NCBI RefSeq assembly: GCF_001457455.1
Contig: NZ_LN831026.1
Span: 124,001-188,000 of the forward strand
Source: Corynebacterium diphtheriae
GTDB taxonomy: Bacteria > Actinomycetota > Actinomycetes > Mycobacteriales > Mycobacteriaceae
Direction: 5' to 3'
DNA: 64,000 bases
Shown here: positions 42,080 through 53,117 of the stretch, in pieces
Numbering within the stretch: the stretch's first letter is position 1
Layout: every line of letters begins with the position of its first letter
Made by a program: the position numbers and the translations under genes
The notes under the pieces: generated by a model
What the model saw: the letters and a program-made list of their open reading frames with translations, nothing else
Databases searched by the model: none
What the model was told of the DNA's origin: nothing

Positions 42080-43339
42080 ATGTCTTTGAAGGATTATGAT
42101 GCCGCTCGTCTCGCGCAGGTGCGTGAGGAAGTCGCCGCGAAGTATGCGGAGTTGAAGGCTAAGAATCTGTCCTTGGATCTCACTCGCGGTAAGCCTTCCG
42201 CGGAGCAGCTGGATTTGTCCAATGATTTGCTGTCGTTGCCGGGTGGGGATTTCCGTACGAAAGATGGTGTGGATTGCCGTAACTATGGTGGCCTGCTGGG
42301 GATTGCGGATATTCGTGAGCTGTGGGCTGAGGCGTTGGGTTTGCCTGCTGATCTGGTGGTGGCGCAGGATGGTTCCAGCTTGAACATCATGTTTGATCTG
42401 ATTTCTTGGTCGTACGCGTGGGGTAATAATGATTCGTCACGCCCGTGGTCGGCGGAGGAGAAGGTCAAGTGGTTGTGCCCTGTGCCGGGTTATGATCGTC
42501 ATTTCACTATCACGGAGCATTTTGGTTTTGAGATGATCAATGTTCCGATGACGGATGAGGGCCCGGATATGGGGGTGGTCCGTGAGTTGGTGAAGGATCC
42601 GCAGGTGAAGGGCATGTGGGCGGTGCCGGTGTTTGCTAATCCCACGGGTGTGACGTTCTCTGAGCGGACGTGTCGTGAGCTTGCGGAGATGTCTACCGCG
42701 GCCCCTGATTTCCGTATTGTTTGGGATAATGCTTATGCGTTGCACACGCTTAGCGACGAATTTCCAATTGTGCACAATGTTATTGAATTTGCGCAGGCTG
42801 CGGGCAATCCGAACCGCTTCTGGTTCATGAGCTCTACCTCCAAGATTACCCACGCTGGTTCCGGTGTGTCCTTCTTTGCTTCCTCCAAGGAGAACATTGA
42901 GTGGTATGCCAGCCACGCTAATGTGCGCGGTATCGGCCCGAACAAGCTCAACCAGCTGGCGCATGCTCAGTTCTTTGGTGATGTGGCGGGTCTTAAGGCG
43001 CACATGCTCAAGCATGCTGCGTCGTTGGCTCCGAAGTTTGAGCGTGTGCTCGAGATTCTCGACTCGCGTCTCAGTGAGTACGGTGTGGCTAAGTGGACGA
43101 GCCCTACTGGCGGCTACTTCATTTCTGTGGACGTGGTTCCTGGTACGGCGTCGCGCGTGGTGGAGCTGGCCAAGGAGGCTGGTATTGCGTTGACTGGTGC
43201 TGGTTCTTCCTTCCCACTGCACAATGACCCTAATAATGAGAACATCCGCTTGGCGCCGTCGTTGCCACCTGTGACAGAGCTTGAGGTGGCTATGGATGGT
43301 TTTGCTACCTGTGTTCTCATGGCAGCCCTTGAGGTGTAG
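42080..43339 (+). CDS. aspT: Aspartate aminotransferase AspT (corynebacterial type)
   Basis: PLP enzyme of 419 residues that interconverts aspartate and oxaloacetate. ATG 42080 has AAGGA six bases upstream (42074 is an alternative start). It closely follows the C. glutamicum AspT text as I remember it: LDLTRGKPSAEQLDLSNDLL, CPVPGYDRHF, VFANPTGVTF, WDNAYALHTL and the Schiff-base lysine in SSTSKITHAGSGVSF. This subfamily differs from classical AspC. It is followed at once by a SUFU-like gene. Confidence 0.9.
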   Translation: MSLKDYDAARLAQVREEVAAKYAELKAKNLSLDLTRGKPSAEQLDLSNDLLSLPGGDFRTKDGVDCRNYGGLLGIADIRELWAEALGLPADLVVAQDGSSLNIMFDLISWSYAWGNNDSSRPWSAEEKVKWLCPVPGYDRHFTITEHFGFEMINVPMTDEGPDMGVVRELVKDPQVKGMWAVPVFANPTGVTFSERTCRELAEMSTAAPDFRIVWDNAYALHTLSDEFPIVHNVIEFAQAAGNPNRFWFMSSTSKITHAGSGVSFFASSKENIEWYASHANVRGIGPNKLNQLAHAQFFGDVAGLKAHMLKHAASLAPKFERVLEILDSRLSEYGVAKWTSPTGGYFISVDVVPGTASRVVELAKEAGIALTGAGSSFPLHNDPNNENIRLAPSLPPVTELEVAMDGFATCVLMAALEV

Positions 43340-43342
43340 TGC

Positions 43343-43894
43343 ATGAATTTTGACGAGACGGCCGTGTGGCTCGATGGCGTATTCCCTGGTGAGCTCACGA
43401 TTCATTCTGCACCCGCGGAGAGTTTTCGAGTAGGCACGGTTGATCTCGGCGACGATATGCTCGCCACCACTCTCGACTTTGCGCGCGTGGACACCGGCTT
43501 GGAGACGGGTGGCCGCGACGTGCGCAGTGAGATATTCACGGTTGCACACGCGGGGGTGGGCACTGACAAGTTCGTGGAGTTGTTGCGTGCGCTTGGCACC
43601 TTGCTTTACGACGCCTCCGGCTCGCTGCCCGCACAACCTGGCCAGTTAGTCCCTGCCGTGGGGATCGAACCCTTCGATGACACCGACATCACCGTGCGGC
43701 ATGGTCTTTTTGTGGTTCCTTATGTGTGGGGTGGGGAAGTGCCCCAATGTGATGAACCGGATCGGCTGACGGTGATGCTCCAGCTGGTGATGCTCACCCA
43801 AGAAGAATTCGATTACGCGGTCACCTATGGCATTCCGGAACTCCAGTCGGAGATTGCGCGAGCGGGAATCGATCTACTGGATTGGAGTCGGTAG
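43343..43894 (+). CDS. Suppressor-of-fused-like domain protein
   Basis: Cytoplasmic protein of 183 residues, 3 nt after aspT. The C-terminal segment (LQLVMLTQEEFDYAVTYGIP ELQ...DWSR) matches the end pattern of SUFU-domain proteins, where such proteins occur in bacteria as immunity or regulatory factors. The rest is not recognised. Moderately conserved position between aspT and dnaX in corynebacteria; the function is unknown. Confidence 0.6.
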   Translation: MNFDETAVWLDGVFPGELTIHSAPAESFRVGTVDLGDDMLATTLDFARVDTGLETGGRDVRSEIFTVAHAGVGTDKFVELLRALGTLLYDASGSLPAQPGQLVPAVGIEPFDDTDITVRHGLFVVPYVWGGEVPQCDEPDRLTVMLQLVMLTQEEFDYAVTYGIPELQSEIARAGIDLLDWSR

Positions 43895-43904
43895 GCTAGG
43901 GCAC

Positions 43905-46028
43905 GTGGCTTTATATCGGAAGTATCGACCAGCGTCGTTCGCAGAGGTCGTGGGGCAAGAACAGGTAACTCAACCACTATCGGTGGCATTGGACAGTGGC
44001 CGAATCAACCACGCCTACCTTTTCTCGGGTCCACGTGGCTGCGGAAAGACGTCGTCGGCACGCATTATGGCGCGCTCCCTGAACTGCGTCGAAGGCCCCA
44101 CCTCCACTCCTTGTGGCAAATGCAACTCGTGTATTTCGCTTGCCCCCAACGGGCCCGGCAACCTCGACGTTACCGAGCTCGACGCCGCAAGTAACCGCAG
44201 CGTAGATGACATGCGCGAGCTCCGTGACCGCGCCATGTATGCCCCCGCCGAATCGCGCTACCGCATTTTCATCATCGACGAGGCGCACATGATTACTCGC
44301 GACGGCGCCAACGCCCTACTCAAAATCGTCGAAGAGCCACCGGCGCACCTCATCTTTATCTTTGCCACCACCGAGCCGGAGAAAATCCTTCCCACAATCC
44401 GCTCGCGTACCCACCACTATCCCTTCCGCCTGCTGACCCCGCAATCCATGCGTGGCCTGCTGGAACGCACCGTAGCTAGCGAACACGTCGCCGTGGAAGA
44501 CTCCGTCTACCCACTCGTGATCCGCGCCGGCGGCGGCTCCCCGCGCGACACCCTCTCCATACTCGACCAGCTCATCGCCGGCGCAGGCCCCGACGGCCTC
44601 GACTACAACCTCGCCCGCATGCTGCTCGGCGCCACCGATGACACCCTCATCGACACCACCATCGACGCCCTCGCCGGCAACGACAACGCCGCCCTGTTCC
44701 AAGTCGTCGACGATGCCATCGAAGCCGGCCTCGACCCCCGCCGCTTCGCCACCGACCTTCTCGACCGCTTCCGCGACCTCATGGTCCTCCAATCGGTCCC
44801 CGACGCCCTGACCCTCGGGCTTGTCGACGCCCCCACCGACCGCGGCGACATCCTCCGCGACCAAGCCACACACCTATCGGCAGGCGAAGCCGCCCGACTA
44901 GCGGCACTGGTCAATGATGGCCTCCGCGGACTTAAAGGAGCAACCTCGCCACGCCTGCTCCTCGAAATCCTCTGCGCAAAAATGCTCCTGCCCAGCGCAC
45001 CACCCGCCGCAACTGCCACTGCATCTGCTGCCACTACACCTGCTGCTGCGCCGGGGCCAGCGCCCACTGAGATCCCTGCGAAATACGAGCGCCGTTCCGT
45101 CCGCTTGGCTAGGGAAGCAGCCGCACGCAAGAACGCCGAAGCACCTGCACCCGAGCCTGCTCCTGCTCCGGAACCGAAACCCGAGCCTCGTGATGGGTTT
45201 GCCACTATTCAAGAGAAGTGGGCAACGATCAGCGATGTGATCTTCAAAGCCAACTCCGTGGCAGGCATTTTGCTTAGCCAAGCCACCTTGCTGGGCTTGC
45301 GTGACGATTCCACCCTTGTGATCGGCCATAACACCGGTGCACTGGCGCATCGGATCAACGACCCACAGCATGCAGGTTCCATCGTTACTGCAATTAAGCA
45401 GGAAATTGACCTCGATGTGACCATTGAGTGCGTAGTAGGTACGGACCCCAAAGCTGCTGGTTTTAGTGAACCAGAAAACAAAAAGGTGTGGAACCCGGAG
45501 CCTAAGCCGGAGCCCAAGCCCGAGCCCAAGCCTGAACCGAAACCGGAACCTGCCCCTGCCAGCGATAATGTCTGGGGTGCGCCTGCGCCGCTCGGTGGTG
45601 GACAACCAGCTACGCCTCCGCCACCGCCGGTAGAGCGCTTTAGTCCTGCCAAGGTGACCGCACCACAACCTCCAGCTGCGCCGCAACCTGCGCAAGAAGC
45701 TCCGAAACCCCGCTGGCAGCAGGCCGCTGAACGTGGCATGCGCAAGATGGAGGAGCGCGCCAAGCGACCGTCGTTCTCCGATGGGGTGCCGCTGCCGCCC
45801 GAGCCAGAAGAGCCGGATGTGCCGCCGGACCCCTACGGCTACCCCGCAGATGAGGGGATGCCGGAACCTCAGACCCCTCAGGCTACGTCTAACTATGTAG
45901 TGGACCATGATGAGGAAGAGGAGATGGTTAGGGAAGCGGCACAGGGCGCGGGTAATCGTGACCATCGCGATGCTATGACCGTTGCCGTGGACATTCTCTC
46001 CGAAGAGTTAGGTGCTCGACAGCTTTAG
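43905..46028 (+). CDS. dnaX: DNA polymerase III gamma/tau subunit DnaX
   Basis: Clamp-loader ATPase of 707 residues from GTG 43905 (VALYRKYRPASFAEVVGQEQ). A TAGGCT -10 box (43892-43897) ends 7 nt before the GTG, so the mRNA is leaderless. Walker A GPRGCGKTSSAR, zinc Cys in CxxxxxxxxCGKCNSC, DEAH box IIDEAHMI, sensor-1 region FIFATTEPEKILPTIRSR. A long Pro/Ala/Glu/Lys linker with PEPKPEPKPEP repeats precedes a tau-like C-terminal part. No AAAAAA slippage site was noticed. Confidence 0.95.
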   Translation: MALYRKYRPASFAEVVGQEQVTQPLSVALDSGRINHAYLFSGPRGCGKTSSARIMARSLNCVEGPTSTPCGKCNSCISLAPNGPGNLDVTELDAASNRSVDDMRELRDRAMYAPAESRYRIFIIDEAHMITRDGANALLKIVEEPPAHLIFIFATTEPEKILPTIRSRTHHYPFRLLTPQSMRGLLERTVASEHVAVEDSVYPLVIRAGGGSPRDTLSILDQLIAGAGPDGLDYNLARMLLGATDDTLIDTTIDALAGNDNAALFQVVDDAIEAGLDPRRFATDLLDRFRDLMVLQSVPDALTLGLVDAPTDRGDILRDQATHLSAGEAARLAALVNDGLRGLKGATSPRLLLEILCAKMLLPSAPPAATATASAATTPAAAPGPAPTEIPAKYERRSVRLAREAAARKNAEAPAPEPAPAPEPKPEPRDGFATIQEKWATISDVIFKANSVAGILLSQATLLGLRDDSTLVIGHNTGALAHRINDPQHAGSIVTAIKQEIDLDVTIECVVGTDPKAAGFSEPENKKVWNPEPKPEPKPEPKPEPKPEPAPASDNVWGAPAPLGGGQPATPPPPPVERFSPAKVTAPQPPAAPQPAQEAPKPRWQQAAERGMRKMEERAKRPSFSDGVPLPPEPEEPDVPPDPYGYPADEGMPEPQTPQATSNYVVDHDEEEEMVREAAQGAGNRDHRDAMTVAVDILSEELGARQL

Positions 46029-46098
46029 GTACACTATTCGAATGACCGCCGTCGCACAGCAGGTGTGGCGGATACTAAAAAATGCGAAAGGCAGTTGA

Positions 46099-46419
46099 AT
46101 GACTCAGCCGGATATGTCCCAGATCCTTGCACAGGCACAGCAGATGCAGGCTAAGCTGCAGGAAGCTCAGCGTGAGATCCTTGCTACCACCGTGACCGGC
46201 ACCGCTGGCAATGGTCTTGTGAGCATTGACATGCAGGGTAACGGCATGGTTTCTTCCGTCACCATCGACCCTAAGGTTGTTGACGCTGACGATGTAGAAA
46301 CCCTCCAGGACCTGCTTGTTGGTGCATTCGCAGAGGCTCATGAGAAGCTCGGCACCCTTGCAGAGCAGAAGATGGGCCCATTGTCTCAGGGCTTCGACGG
46401 CCTTGGTGGGATGTTCTAA
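46099..46419 (+). CDS. YbaB/EbfC nucleoid-associated protein
   Basis: Small DNA-binding protein of 106 residues, YbaB/EbfC family, beginning with a coiled helix (MSQILAQAQQMQAKLQEAQRE as two overlapping segments) and the VTIDPKVVDADDVETLQDLL core. It lies between dnaX and recR as in most bacteria. It acts as a dimeric pincer on DNA, possibly helping RecR-dependent repair. Confidence 0.92.
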   Translation: MTQPDMSQILAQAQQMQAKLQEAQREILATTVTGTAGNGLVSIDMQGNGMVSSVTIDPKVVDADDVETLQDLLVGAFAEAHEKLGTLAEQKMGPLSQGFDGLGGMF

Positions 46420-46422
46420 GAG

Positions 46423-47079
46423 TTGTTCGAAGGACCTCTCCAAGACCTGATCGACGAGTTTTCTCGGCTCCCTGGTGTGGGGCCGAAGTCGGCTCAGCGC
46501 ATTGCTTTCCACCTGCTCCATGTGGAACCAGCAGACATTACGCGTCTGCAAGATGCGCTGGGTGCTATTCGTGACGGTGTTACTTTCTGCCGCATTTGCT
46601 GCAATATCTCTCGCGAAGAGGTCTGCCGCATTTGTGCGGACTCTTCACGCGACCGCAGCACCATCTGTGTGGTGGAAGAACCCAAAGACATTCAGGTTAT
46701 TGAACGAACCGGCGAGTACACAGGTCGCTACCATGTGCTCGGCGGCTCGCTTGACCCCCTTGCCAACATTGGCCCCCGTGAGCTCAACATTTCGCAATTG
46801 TTGCAGCGTATCGGCGGCGTGTTGCCAGACCGCGAACTTGCGGACTCCACCCCCGAGACACCGCTTTACGACGCCTCCCCAGAAGTGCGCGAGGTTATCC
46901 TCGCCACCGACCCCAACACCGAAGGCGAAGCCACAGCCTCCTACCTAGCGCGGCTGCTGCGCGACTTCCCAGACCTTGTGGTGTCACGCCTTGCCTCTGG
47001 CATGCCACTCGGCGGCGACCTGGAGTTCGTTGACGAACTTACACTGTCGCGCGCCTTGAGCGGCAGGCTGACGCTGTAG
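46423..47079 (+). CDS. recR: Recombination mediator RecR
   Basis: 218 residues, TTG start 3 nt after the ybaB stop, matching the usual MYEGPxQDLIDE opening ([20 protein letters not shown]). Helix-hairpin-helix [12 protein letters not shown], zinc finger [16 protein letters not shown], Toprim domain with VVEEPKD and [12 protein letters not shown], Walker-B-like end [17 protein letters not shown]. It works with RecF/RecO in loading RecA at gaps. Confidence 0.95.
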   Translation: MFEGPLQDLIDEFSRLPGVGPKSAQRIAFHLLHVEPADITRLQDALGAIRDGVTFCRICCNISREEVCRICADSSRDRSTICVVEEPKDIQVIERTGEYTGRYHVLGGSLDPLANIGPRELNISQLLQRIGGVLPDRELADSTPETPLYDASPEVREVILATDPNTEGEATASYLARLLRDFPDLVVSRLASGMPLGGDLEFVDELTLSRALSGRLTL

Positions 47080-47084
47080 GAAAC

Positions 47085-47837
47085 CTACGCTAGGCGCTCC
47101 TTGCGCAGCTGGTCGACGACCGGCAGATCTAAGGGGGCAAGATCAGCAAGGGCAACGCCCATCGCTTTGGCCAGCAGCAGGTCCGCAAGCTGCGGGTTGC
47201 GGGCCAAAGCTGGGCCATGCATATAGGTGCACACCACATTGCCCTGCACAGCGCCTTCATAAGACACCTGCTCATCAGATACAGAGGCGGTAGTAATACC
47301 GTGCAGATCAGTGTTGCCCACACCTCGAGTTACAGCACCCAGCGGCTGGGCATCAGGGCCTAAGATGGTGGCACCCATGTGGTTTTCAAAACCAGTCAGC
47401 GGTTCGGTGAGCTCTGCAGTAAAGCCCACTGCGGTAGGAGTGGACTGAAGTTCCCCGATGGTGCGTTTGGCTAGGGACGCAGTGGTGGCGTCGATAAGCC
47501 CTACGCCCTCGACGATCTTCCCGGAGGCGCGGAAGGAACGCCCCAACACCTGTAGACCTGCGCAAATGCCCAAAATTGGGCGGCCGAGATCAGCGGCATG
47601 GCGCAGACCCCGGTCATTGTTGAGGTGTTCTGCTGCCAAGATCTGGGCGGTGTCTTCGCCGCCGCCGAGGCAGTACAGGTCGAGACCCTCGGGAACGGCT
47701 TCGCCGAGGCGAACCGTGTGGATCTCCGCGGAGATACCACGCAGGCGGGCGCGCTGGCGCAGGACGAGGGCGTTGCCGTCGTCACCGTAGGTGCCCAACA
47801 CGTCCGGCAGGATTAAACCGATGGTTAATTCGCTCAT
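47085..47837 (-). CDS. gatD: Lipid II isoglutaminyl synthase glutaminase subunit GatD
   Basis: CobQ-like class I glutaminase of 250 residues. Opening IGLILPDVLGTYGDDGNA; nucleophile Cys in ILGICAGLQVLG; His in CTYMHGPALARNP. It gives ammonia to MurT, which amidates the D-Glu alpha-carboxyl of lipid II; needed for efficient D,D- and L,D-crosslinking. It starts 1-2 nt after murT, one operon. Confidence 0.92.
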   Translation of the reverse strand: MSELTIGLILPDVLGTYGDDGNALVLRQRARLRGISAEIHTVRLGEAVPEGLDLYCLGGGEDTAQILAAEHLNNDRGLRHAADLGRPILGICAGLQVLGRSFRASGKIVEGVGLIDATTASLAKRTIGELQSTPTAVGFTAELTEPLTGFENHMGATILGPDAQPLGAVTRGVGNTDLHGITTASVSDEQVSYEGAVQGNVVCTYMHGPALARNPQLADLLLAKAMGVALADLAPLDLPVVDQLRKERLA

Positions 47838-47838
47838 G

Positions 47839-49101
47839 TTAAGCCTCCTTGGTTGCGGCGGTGATGGCGCGCTTGAGATCGCGGAATGCGGTGTAGTTGG
47901 CTAGGACTTCGACGCGCCCCGCCGGGCAGGCCTTGATGGCGGCGAGGGGGTCGCGCACGAGCTCGTGGTCCACGGAGGCGTAAGTCAGGCGCACGGAGAG
48001 GTCCGTACCGCGCTCGCCGGCAGCCTTGACGGAAAGCTCTTCGAGCTCCTCGAATTTGACGTCCCAAAGCCAGGAGAGGTCCTCGCCATCAGCGACTTGG
48101 CCGTTCACGGCGATCACAAGGCCCTCGGCGGTGCGATCCACCATGGAGAGCGCTTCTTGCCAGCCGGCTGGGTTCTTGGCCAACAGCAGGTGAATTTGGT
48201 GCTCGCCAAGGGTGATGGTGGAGTAGCGGCCCGCCACATCGTCCACCGTTTCGACGGCACGCACAGCATCATCCAGCGGCACATTGAAGCAGGTCACGGC
48301 CGCAGCGATGGCTTGGGTAGCGTTGCCACGGTTGGCGTTGCCCGGCAGTGCTAGGGATAGCGGGACGGGTTCGGCATGCCCTGGGGTGAGAATGCCGTCA
48401 GGGGTGATGGTCCACGCGGGGGTGGGGCGTTGGAAGGTTTCGCCGTTCGGGAGTGGCTTGGTGGCGTACCAGTGGTCGTCTTGGCGGACGATGTGGCTGC
48501 CGGTGCGTGGGCAGGACACGGAGTCGCCGGTCCACCCGGCACCAGCTGATACCCAGACTACGTTGGGGGCGTCGTAAGCAACGGAGGTGACTAGCACGTC
48601 GTCGCAGTTGGCGATCACGGTCATGTCGGGGTGTGCGGTTACGCAGTCGCGCAGGGCACGTTCGATCTTGTTGATCTCTCCAACGCGGTCAAGCTGGTCG
48701 CGGGTGAGGTTGAGCAGGATCAGGCACTGCGGGTGGAGGCGGTCGGCTGCCGAGGGAACATGCAGCTCATCGACCTCAAGAACCACGTGGCTTGCCGATT
48801 GCCCCGCCATCAGAGCGGAGATAATGCCGGCGTCCATGTTGTCGCCACCTTCGTTGGTGGCCACGGTGTGCTGGGCGCTGACGGCGCTGGCCAGCATGCG
48901 CGTGGTGGTGGACTTGCCATTCGTGCCTGTTACGAGCGCGGTCGGACGCGTTTTAGCCAACGACTGCATGATATTCGGGTCGATTTTTTCTGCAATCAGA
49001 CCACCAATCATGCCGCCGGAGCCACGGCCGGTCGCCCGCGAAGCCGTAGTGGCCACAGCGGCCGCGCCGATTGCAAGGCGAGTGCGCAAATTAAAACTCA
49101 T
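47839..49101 (-). CDS. murT: Lipid II isoglutaminyl synthase ligase subunit MurT
   Basis: Mur-ligase fold enzyme of 420 residues. ATP loop VTGTNGKSTTTRML, VLEVDELHVPSAA and NLTRDQLDRVGE in the central domain, C-terminal DUF1727 region with AKNPAGWQEALSM and the conserved WDVKFE. It activates the D-glutamate of lipid II for amidation with ammonia from GatD. The four-Cys ribbon known in S. aureus MurT is not evident. Confidence 0.93.
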   Translation of the reverse strand: MSFNLRTRLAIGAAAVATTASRATGRGSGGMIGGLIAEKIDPNIMQSLAKTRPTALVTGTNGKSTTTRMLASAVSAQHTVATNEGGDNMDAGIISALMAGQSASHVVLEVDELHVPSAADRLHPQCLILLNLTRDQLDRVGEINKIERALRDCVTAHPDMTVIANCDDVLVTSVAYDAPNVVWVSAGAGWTGDSVSCPRTGSHIVRQDDHWYATKPLPNGETFQRPTPAWTITPDGILTPGHAEPVPLSLALPGNANRGNATQAIAAAVTCFNVPLDDAVRAVETVDDVAGRYSTITLGEHQIHLLLAKNPAGWQEALSMVDRTAEGLVIAVNGQVADGEDLSWLWDVKFEELEELSVKAAGERGTDLSVRLTYASVDHELVRDPLAAIKACPAGRVEVLANYTAFRDLKRAITAATKEA

Positions 49102-49121
49102 GGCGACTAAGTCTAGTCCAC

Positions 49122-50198
49122 TTAGGCCTCTGCTGGCTTGCCCGGCTTGACGTGTTCAACCGCGCGCAGAAATTCTTCGTCCGTCATCAGCGGAATCCCT
49201 TTGCGATCGCCGTGCATTGCCTTGCCGGTAAGATCTTCACGTTTATTGCACACAATCAAACTGGAGGCGCGGGTAATTTTCTCATTGTAGGCCAGCTCTG
49301 TGCGCACGATCGCCTGAATGATCCGGTCGGGATCCATGGTGATCTCAGGTGCCACCACAACTTCCATGCCCTGCACCAGCCCGCGCTCCTTGGTGTAGAC
49401 GCCAGGGTTTTCCCACACGCGCGGCACCTCCATGGCATCCACGCGGACGTTGGATCGTTGCAGACCAAAGCGGTCCGCGCGCAGGTCCGCCGGGCTTGTC
49501 GACGCCACAACCCCCTGGGCGTGTTCCACAAAGAACATCCGCGCCACCAACAGTGTGTCTTCCCGTGTGAGCTGTGTGGTGTCCGCCTGCGCGCGCGCCA
49601 CACTCGCACGAGCATCAGGTGCTTCTAGGCCCAGTTGCGTTGCGACGTTCCTAATGCGGATGTCTGCAAACGTTAATCCTAGGCGGCGTGCAGTAGCGAG
49701 CGTATCCACAATCGTGAGTGGCTTGGGAATATGCCCCACCCGCTGCCTGCGCCGATTGCGTTGCCGACTGCGACTGCGGTTAGCGCGGGCAGCATTGCTC
49801 ATTGCGCGTTTCGACTCAGAAACAATGAACCCCCACACCAGCTCTGCATTGTGTACCAGCAAGGTGCGGCCATCGATAAGCCTGTCAAGAGCCTTAAGAA
49901 TCTGCGAATAGCGCTTACCCTCTTTAATCTGCTCAGGCGAAAGGCCGTGCAGGTGGAAGGGGCCAGGGTTTGATTCTGGGTTGAGCACTGCGAAGAAGTG
50001 GTCGACTTCCTCGCCCTGCTCTGTGAAAGTAACGGCATCAATGGTAACGAGGCGGCTCGTCGATGGGTGAATACCGGAAGCCTGTACCGATAATGCCACA
50101 TAAGGAGCCTTTTCGATCTCTGCTTTTCGAGCCGCTGCCTGCTCGGCGGCGCGCTGTGCCCGCGCCTTATCGCGCTCTTCTTGGTCCTTATTAGTCAT
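49122..50198 (-). CDS. DnaQ-like exonuclease-fold protein with BRCT domain, catalytic residues lost
   Basis: 358 residues from ATG 50198, seven bases after a TAGACT -10 box (leaderless); the longer frame to 50243 is not needed. It has a Lys/Arg/Ala-rich helical start (1-40), a DEDD exonuclease-like fold (about 45-215) and a C-terminal BRCT domain (about 265-350, GLVQGMEVVVAPEIT, SLIVCNKRED). Exo I, normally L-D-x-E-T-T-G, is LSVQASGI, and exo II HNAEFD is HNAELV, so at least three metal ligands are gone. A basic RSRSRQRNRRRQRV insert follows. Probably a non-catalytic DNA-binding factor; orthologous in position to Rv3711c. Confidence 0.75.
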   Translation of the reverse strand: MTNKDQEERDKARAQRAAEQAAARKAEIEKAPYVALSVQASGIHPSTSRLVTIDAVTFTEQGEEVDHFFAVLNPESNPGPFHLHGLSPEQIKEGKRYSQILKALDRLIDGRTLLVHNAELVWGFIVSESKRAMSNAARANRSRSRQRNRRRQRVGHIPKPLTIVDTLATARRLGLTFADIRIRNVATQLGLEAPDARASVARAQADTTQLTREDTLLVARMFFVEHAQGVVASTSPADLRADRFGLQRSNVRVDAMEVPRVWENPGVYTKERGLVQGMEVVVAPEITMDPDRIIQAIVRTELAYNEKITRASSLIVCNKREDLTGKAMHGDRKGIPLMTDEEFLRAVEHVKPGKPAEA

Positions 50199-50246
50199 GG
50201 GTAATAGTCTAGCTGGCGGTCTTGTGGGCATGGAAACATTCAAATC

Positions 50247-50999
50247 CTAGAGGTTAAATCCTTGGTCGCGGGCGATCGCGAAGGTGTGATTGCGTTTATC
50301 GGAGTCGTCTCCTGTAGCAGGATTTTTTGCGAGCACCTGACGGGTGAAACTATCTACGCGCCGGTTGGCATCCCGAAGATCGTAGTAGGTGGTCATCTCT
50401 TGGTCGTAGTCACTAAGCGCTTCCAGCCACGAGTCGGGCGCATGGTAACCATTTTCCATTGTGCGCAATGGGGTGGCCATACGTGGTTTAAGCTGCGGCT
50501 TTTGATTAGGCCAGCCCAGTGTCATGCCCACAACTGGGAAAGTGAGCTCAGGTAGTTGCAGCAGTTTGATCACAGCCGCAGCATCGTTATGGACGTTGCC
50601 GAGGAAGTTCACGCCTAAGCCCATCGATTCCGCAGCGATGCACACGTTTTGTGCCGTGAGGCAGGCATCGGTGAACCCCTGGACAAAGTTGCGGGCTGTC
50701 GCAGCACCGGCAGGGTCCGCGCCTAGCTCTTGGAGGATACCTGCGTTGCGATGGCAATCGACAATAAACAGCAGGTAGATGGGGGCACGGCCAACATATT
50801 CCTGGGCGCCGATTTCGGCTAAGCGTACCCGCAACTGGGGGTCAGTTACACGGATAATGCTGGTGCTTTGCATTCCCAACGAGGTGGCAGTCCGCCCCGC
50901 CACCGCAAACAGCTGCTCCATGATCTCCTCCGATACTTGCTCGGTGGTGAACTCACGGATAGTGCGGTGGTTAAGCTGGGTGCGAATCGTCTCGTTCAT
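50247..50999 (-). CDS. NADPH-dependent nitroreductase / FMN oxidoreductase
   Basis: Flavoprotein of the NfsA/FRP type, 250 residues from ATG 50999 (MNETIRTQLNHRTIREF). Several upstream in-frame ATGs within a repetitive AAAGCAGGC stretch allow a start at 51044 giving a KAG-rich extension. FMN-binding NHRTIREF, SLGMQSTSIIRVTD, VQGFTDACLTAQNVCIAAES and GMTLGWPNQKPQLKPR are typical. It probably reduces nitro compounds, quinones or flavin with NADPH. Confidence 0.82.
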   Translation of the reverse strand: MNETIRTQLNHRTIREFTTEQVSEEIMEQLFAVAGRTATSLGMQSTSIIRVTDPQLRVRLAEIGAQEYVGRAPIYLLFIVDCHRNAGILQELGADPAGAATARNFVQGFTDACLTAQNVCIAAESMGLGVNFLGNVHNDAAAVIKLLQLPELTFPVVGMTLGWPNQKPQLKPRMATPLRTMENGYHAPDSWLEALSDYDQEMTTYYDLRDANRRVDSFTRQVLAKNPATGDDSDKRNHTFAIARDQGFNL

Positions 51000-51058
51000 A
51001 CTTGCCTTCATGCCTGCTTTAGTGCCTGCTTTCATGTCCGCCAAGTGTAAGTAGTTAT

Positions 51059-52888
<1,830 letters not shown>

Positions 52889-52906
52889 TCACGTGGGTTC
52901 TTGTTG

Positions 52907-52946
52907 CAGCCGGCTACACTAGAACTCCGCGACGGGGAGCCGGCTG
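52907..52946 (-). promoter_or_regulatory. leuA leader hairpin
   Basis: Arms CAGCCGGCT / AGCCGGCTG with an inner CTCC/GGAG pairing, between the leader peptide and leuA. It is not followed by a T-run, so it does not look like a plain terminator; it may act through an alternative or pseudoknot fold. Confidence 0.6.
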
Positions 52947-52959
52947 TGTGTAAGGGACG

Positions 52960-53010
52960 TTAAGCCTGTGACCCGCCGCGGCGAAGAAGGAGAAGATTCG
53001 CGCGATTCAT
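52960..53010 (-). CDS. leuA leader peptide with four consecutive leucines
   Basis: Sixteen-residue frame MNRANLLLLRRGGSQA, with Leu codons CTT CTC CTT CTT in a row, ending 83 nt before leuA. A TATGCT -10 box (plus 53018-53023) lies 7 nt before its ATG, so the leader starts at the very 5' end of the mRNA. Stalling at Leu codons when charged tRNA-Leu is scarce would change the folding of the downstream hairpin. From memory, leuA attenuators of this type have been predicted in actinobacteria. Confidence 0.8.
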   Translation of the reverse strand: MNRANLLLLRRGGSQA

Positions 53011-53117
53011 GTGAAGTAGCATACATGAATCCCGTCTCATGCGCTAGGTATCCCACTATGTGGAACATGTTGTGGGGTGTGTCGTGGTTGGGGGTGGAGT
53101 GGGGTAAAAATGTACAT

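Noticed and set aside
42437..43636. 399-codon minus frame
   Set aside because: Antisense to aspT and the SUFU-like gene, Arg/His-rich, no ribosome site.
45490..45560. PEPKPEPKPEP-coding repeats in dnaX as a CRISPR or mobile repeat
   Set aside because: In-frame Pro-rich linker typical of gamma/tau proteins.
44898..45965. 355-codon minus frame
   Set aside because: Mirror of the DnaX proline-rich linker; repetitive Arg/Leu/Gly composition.
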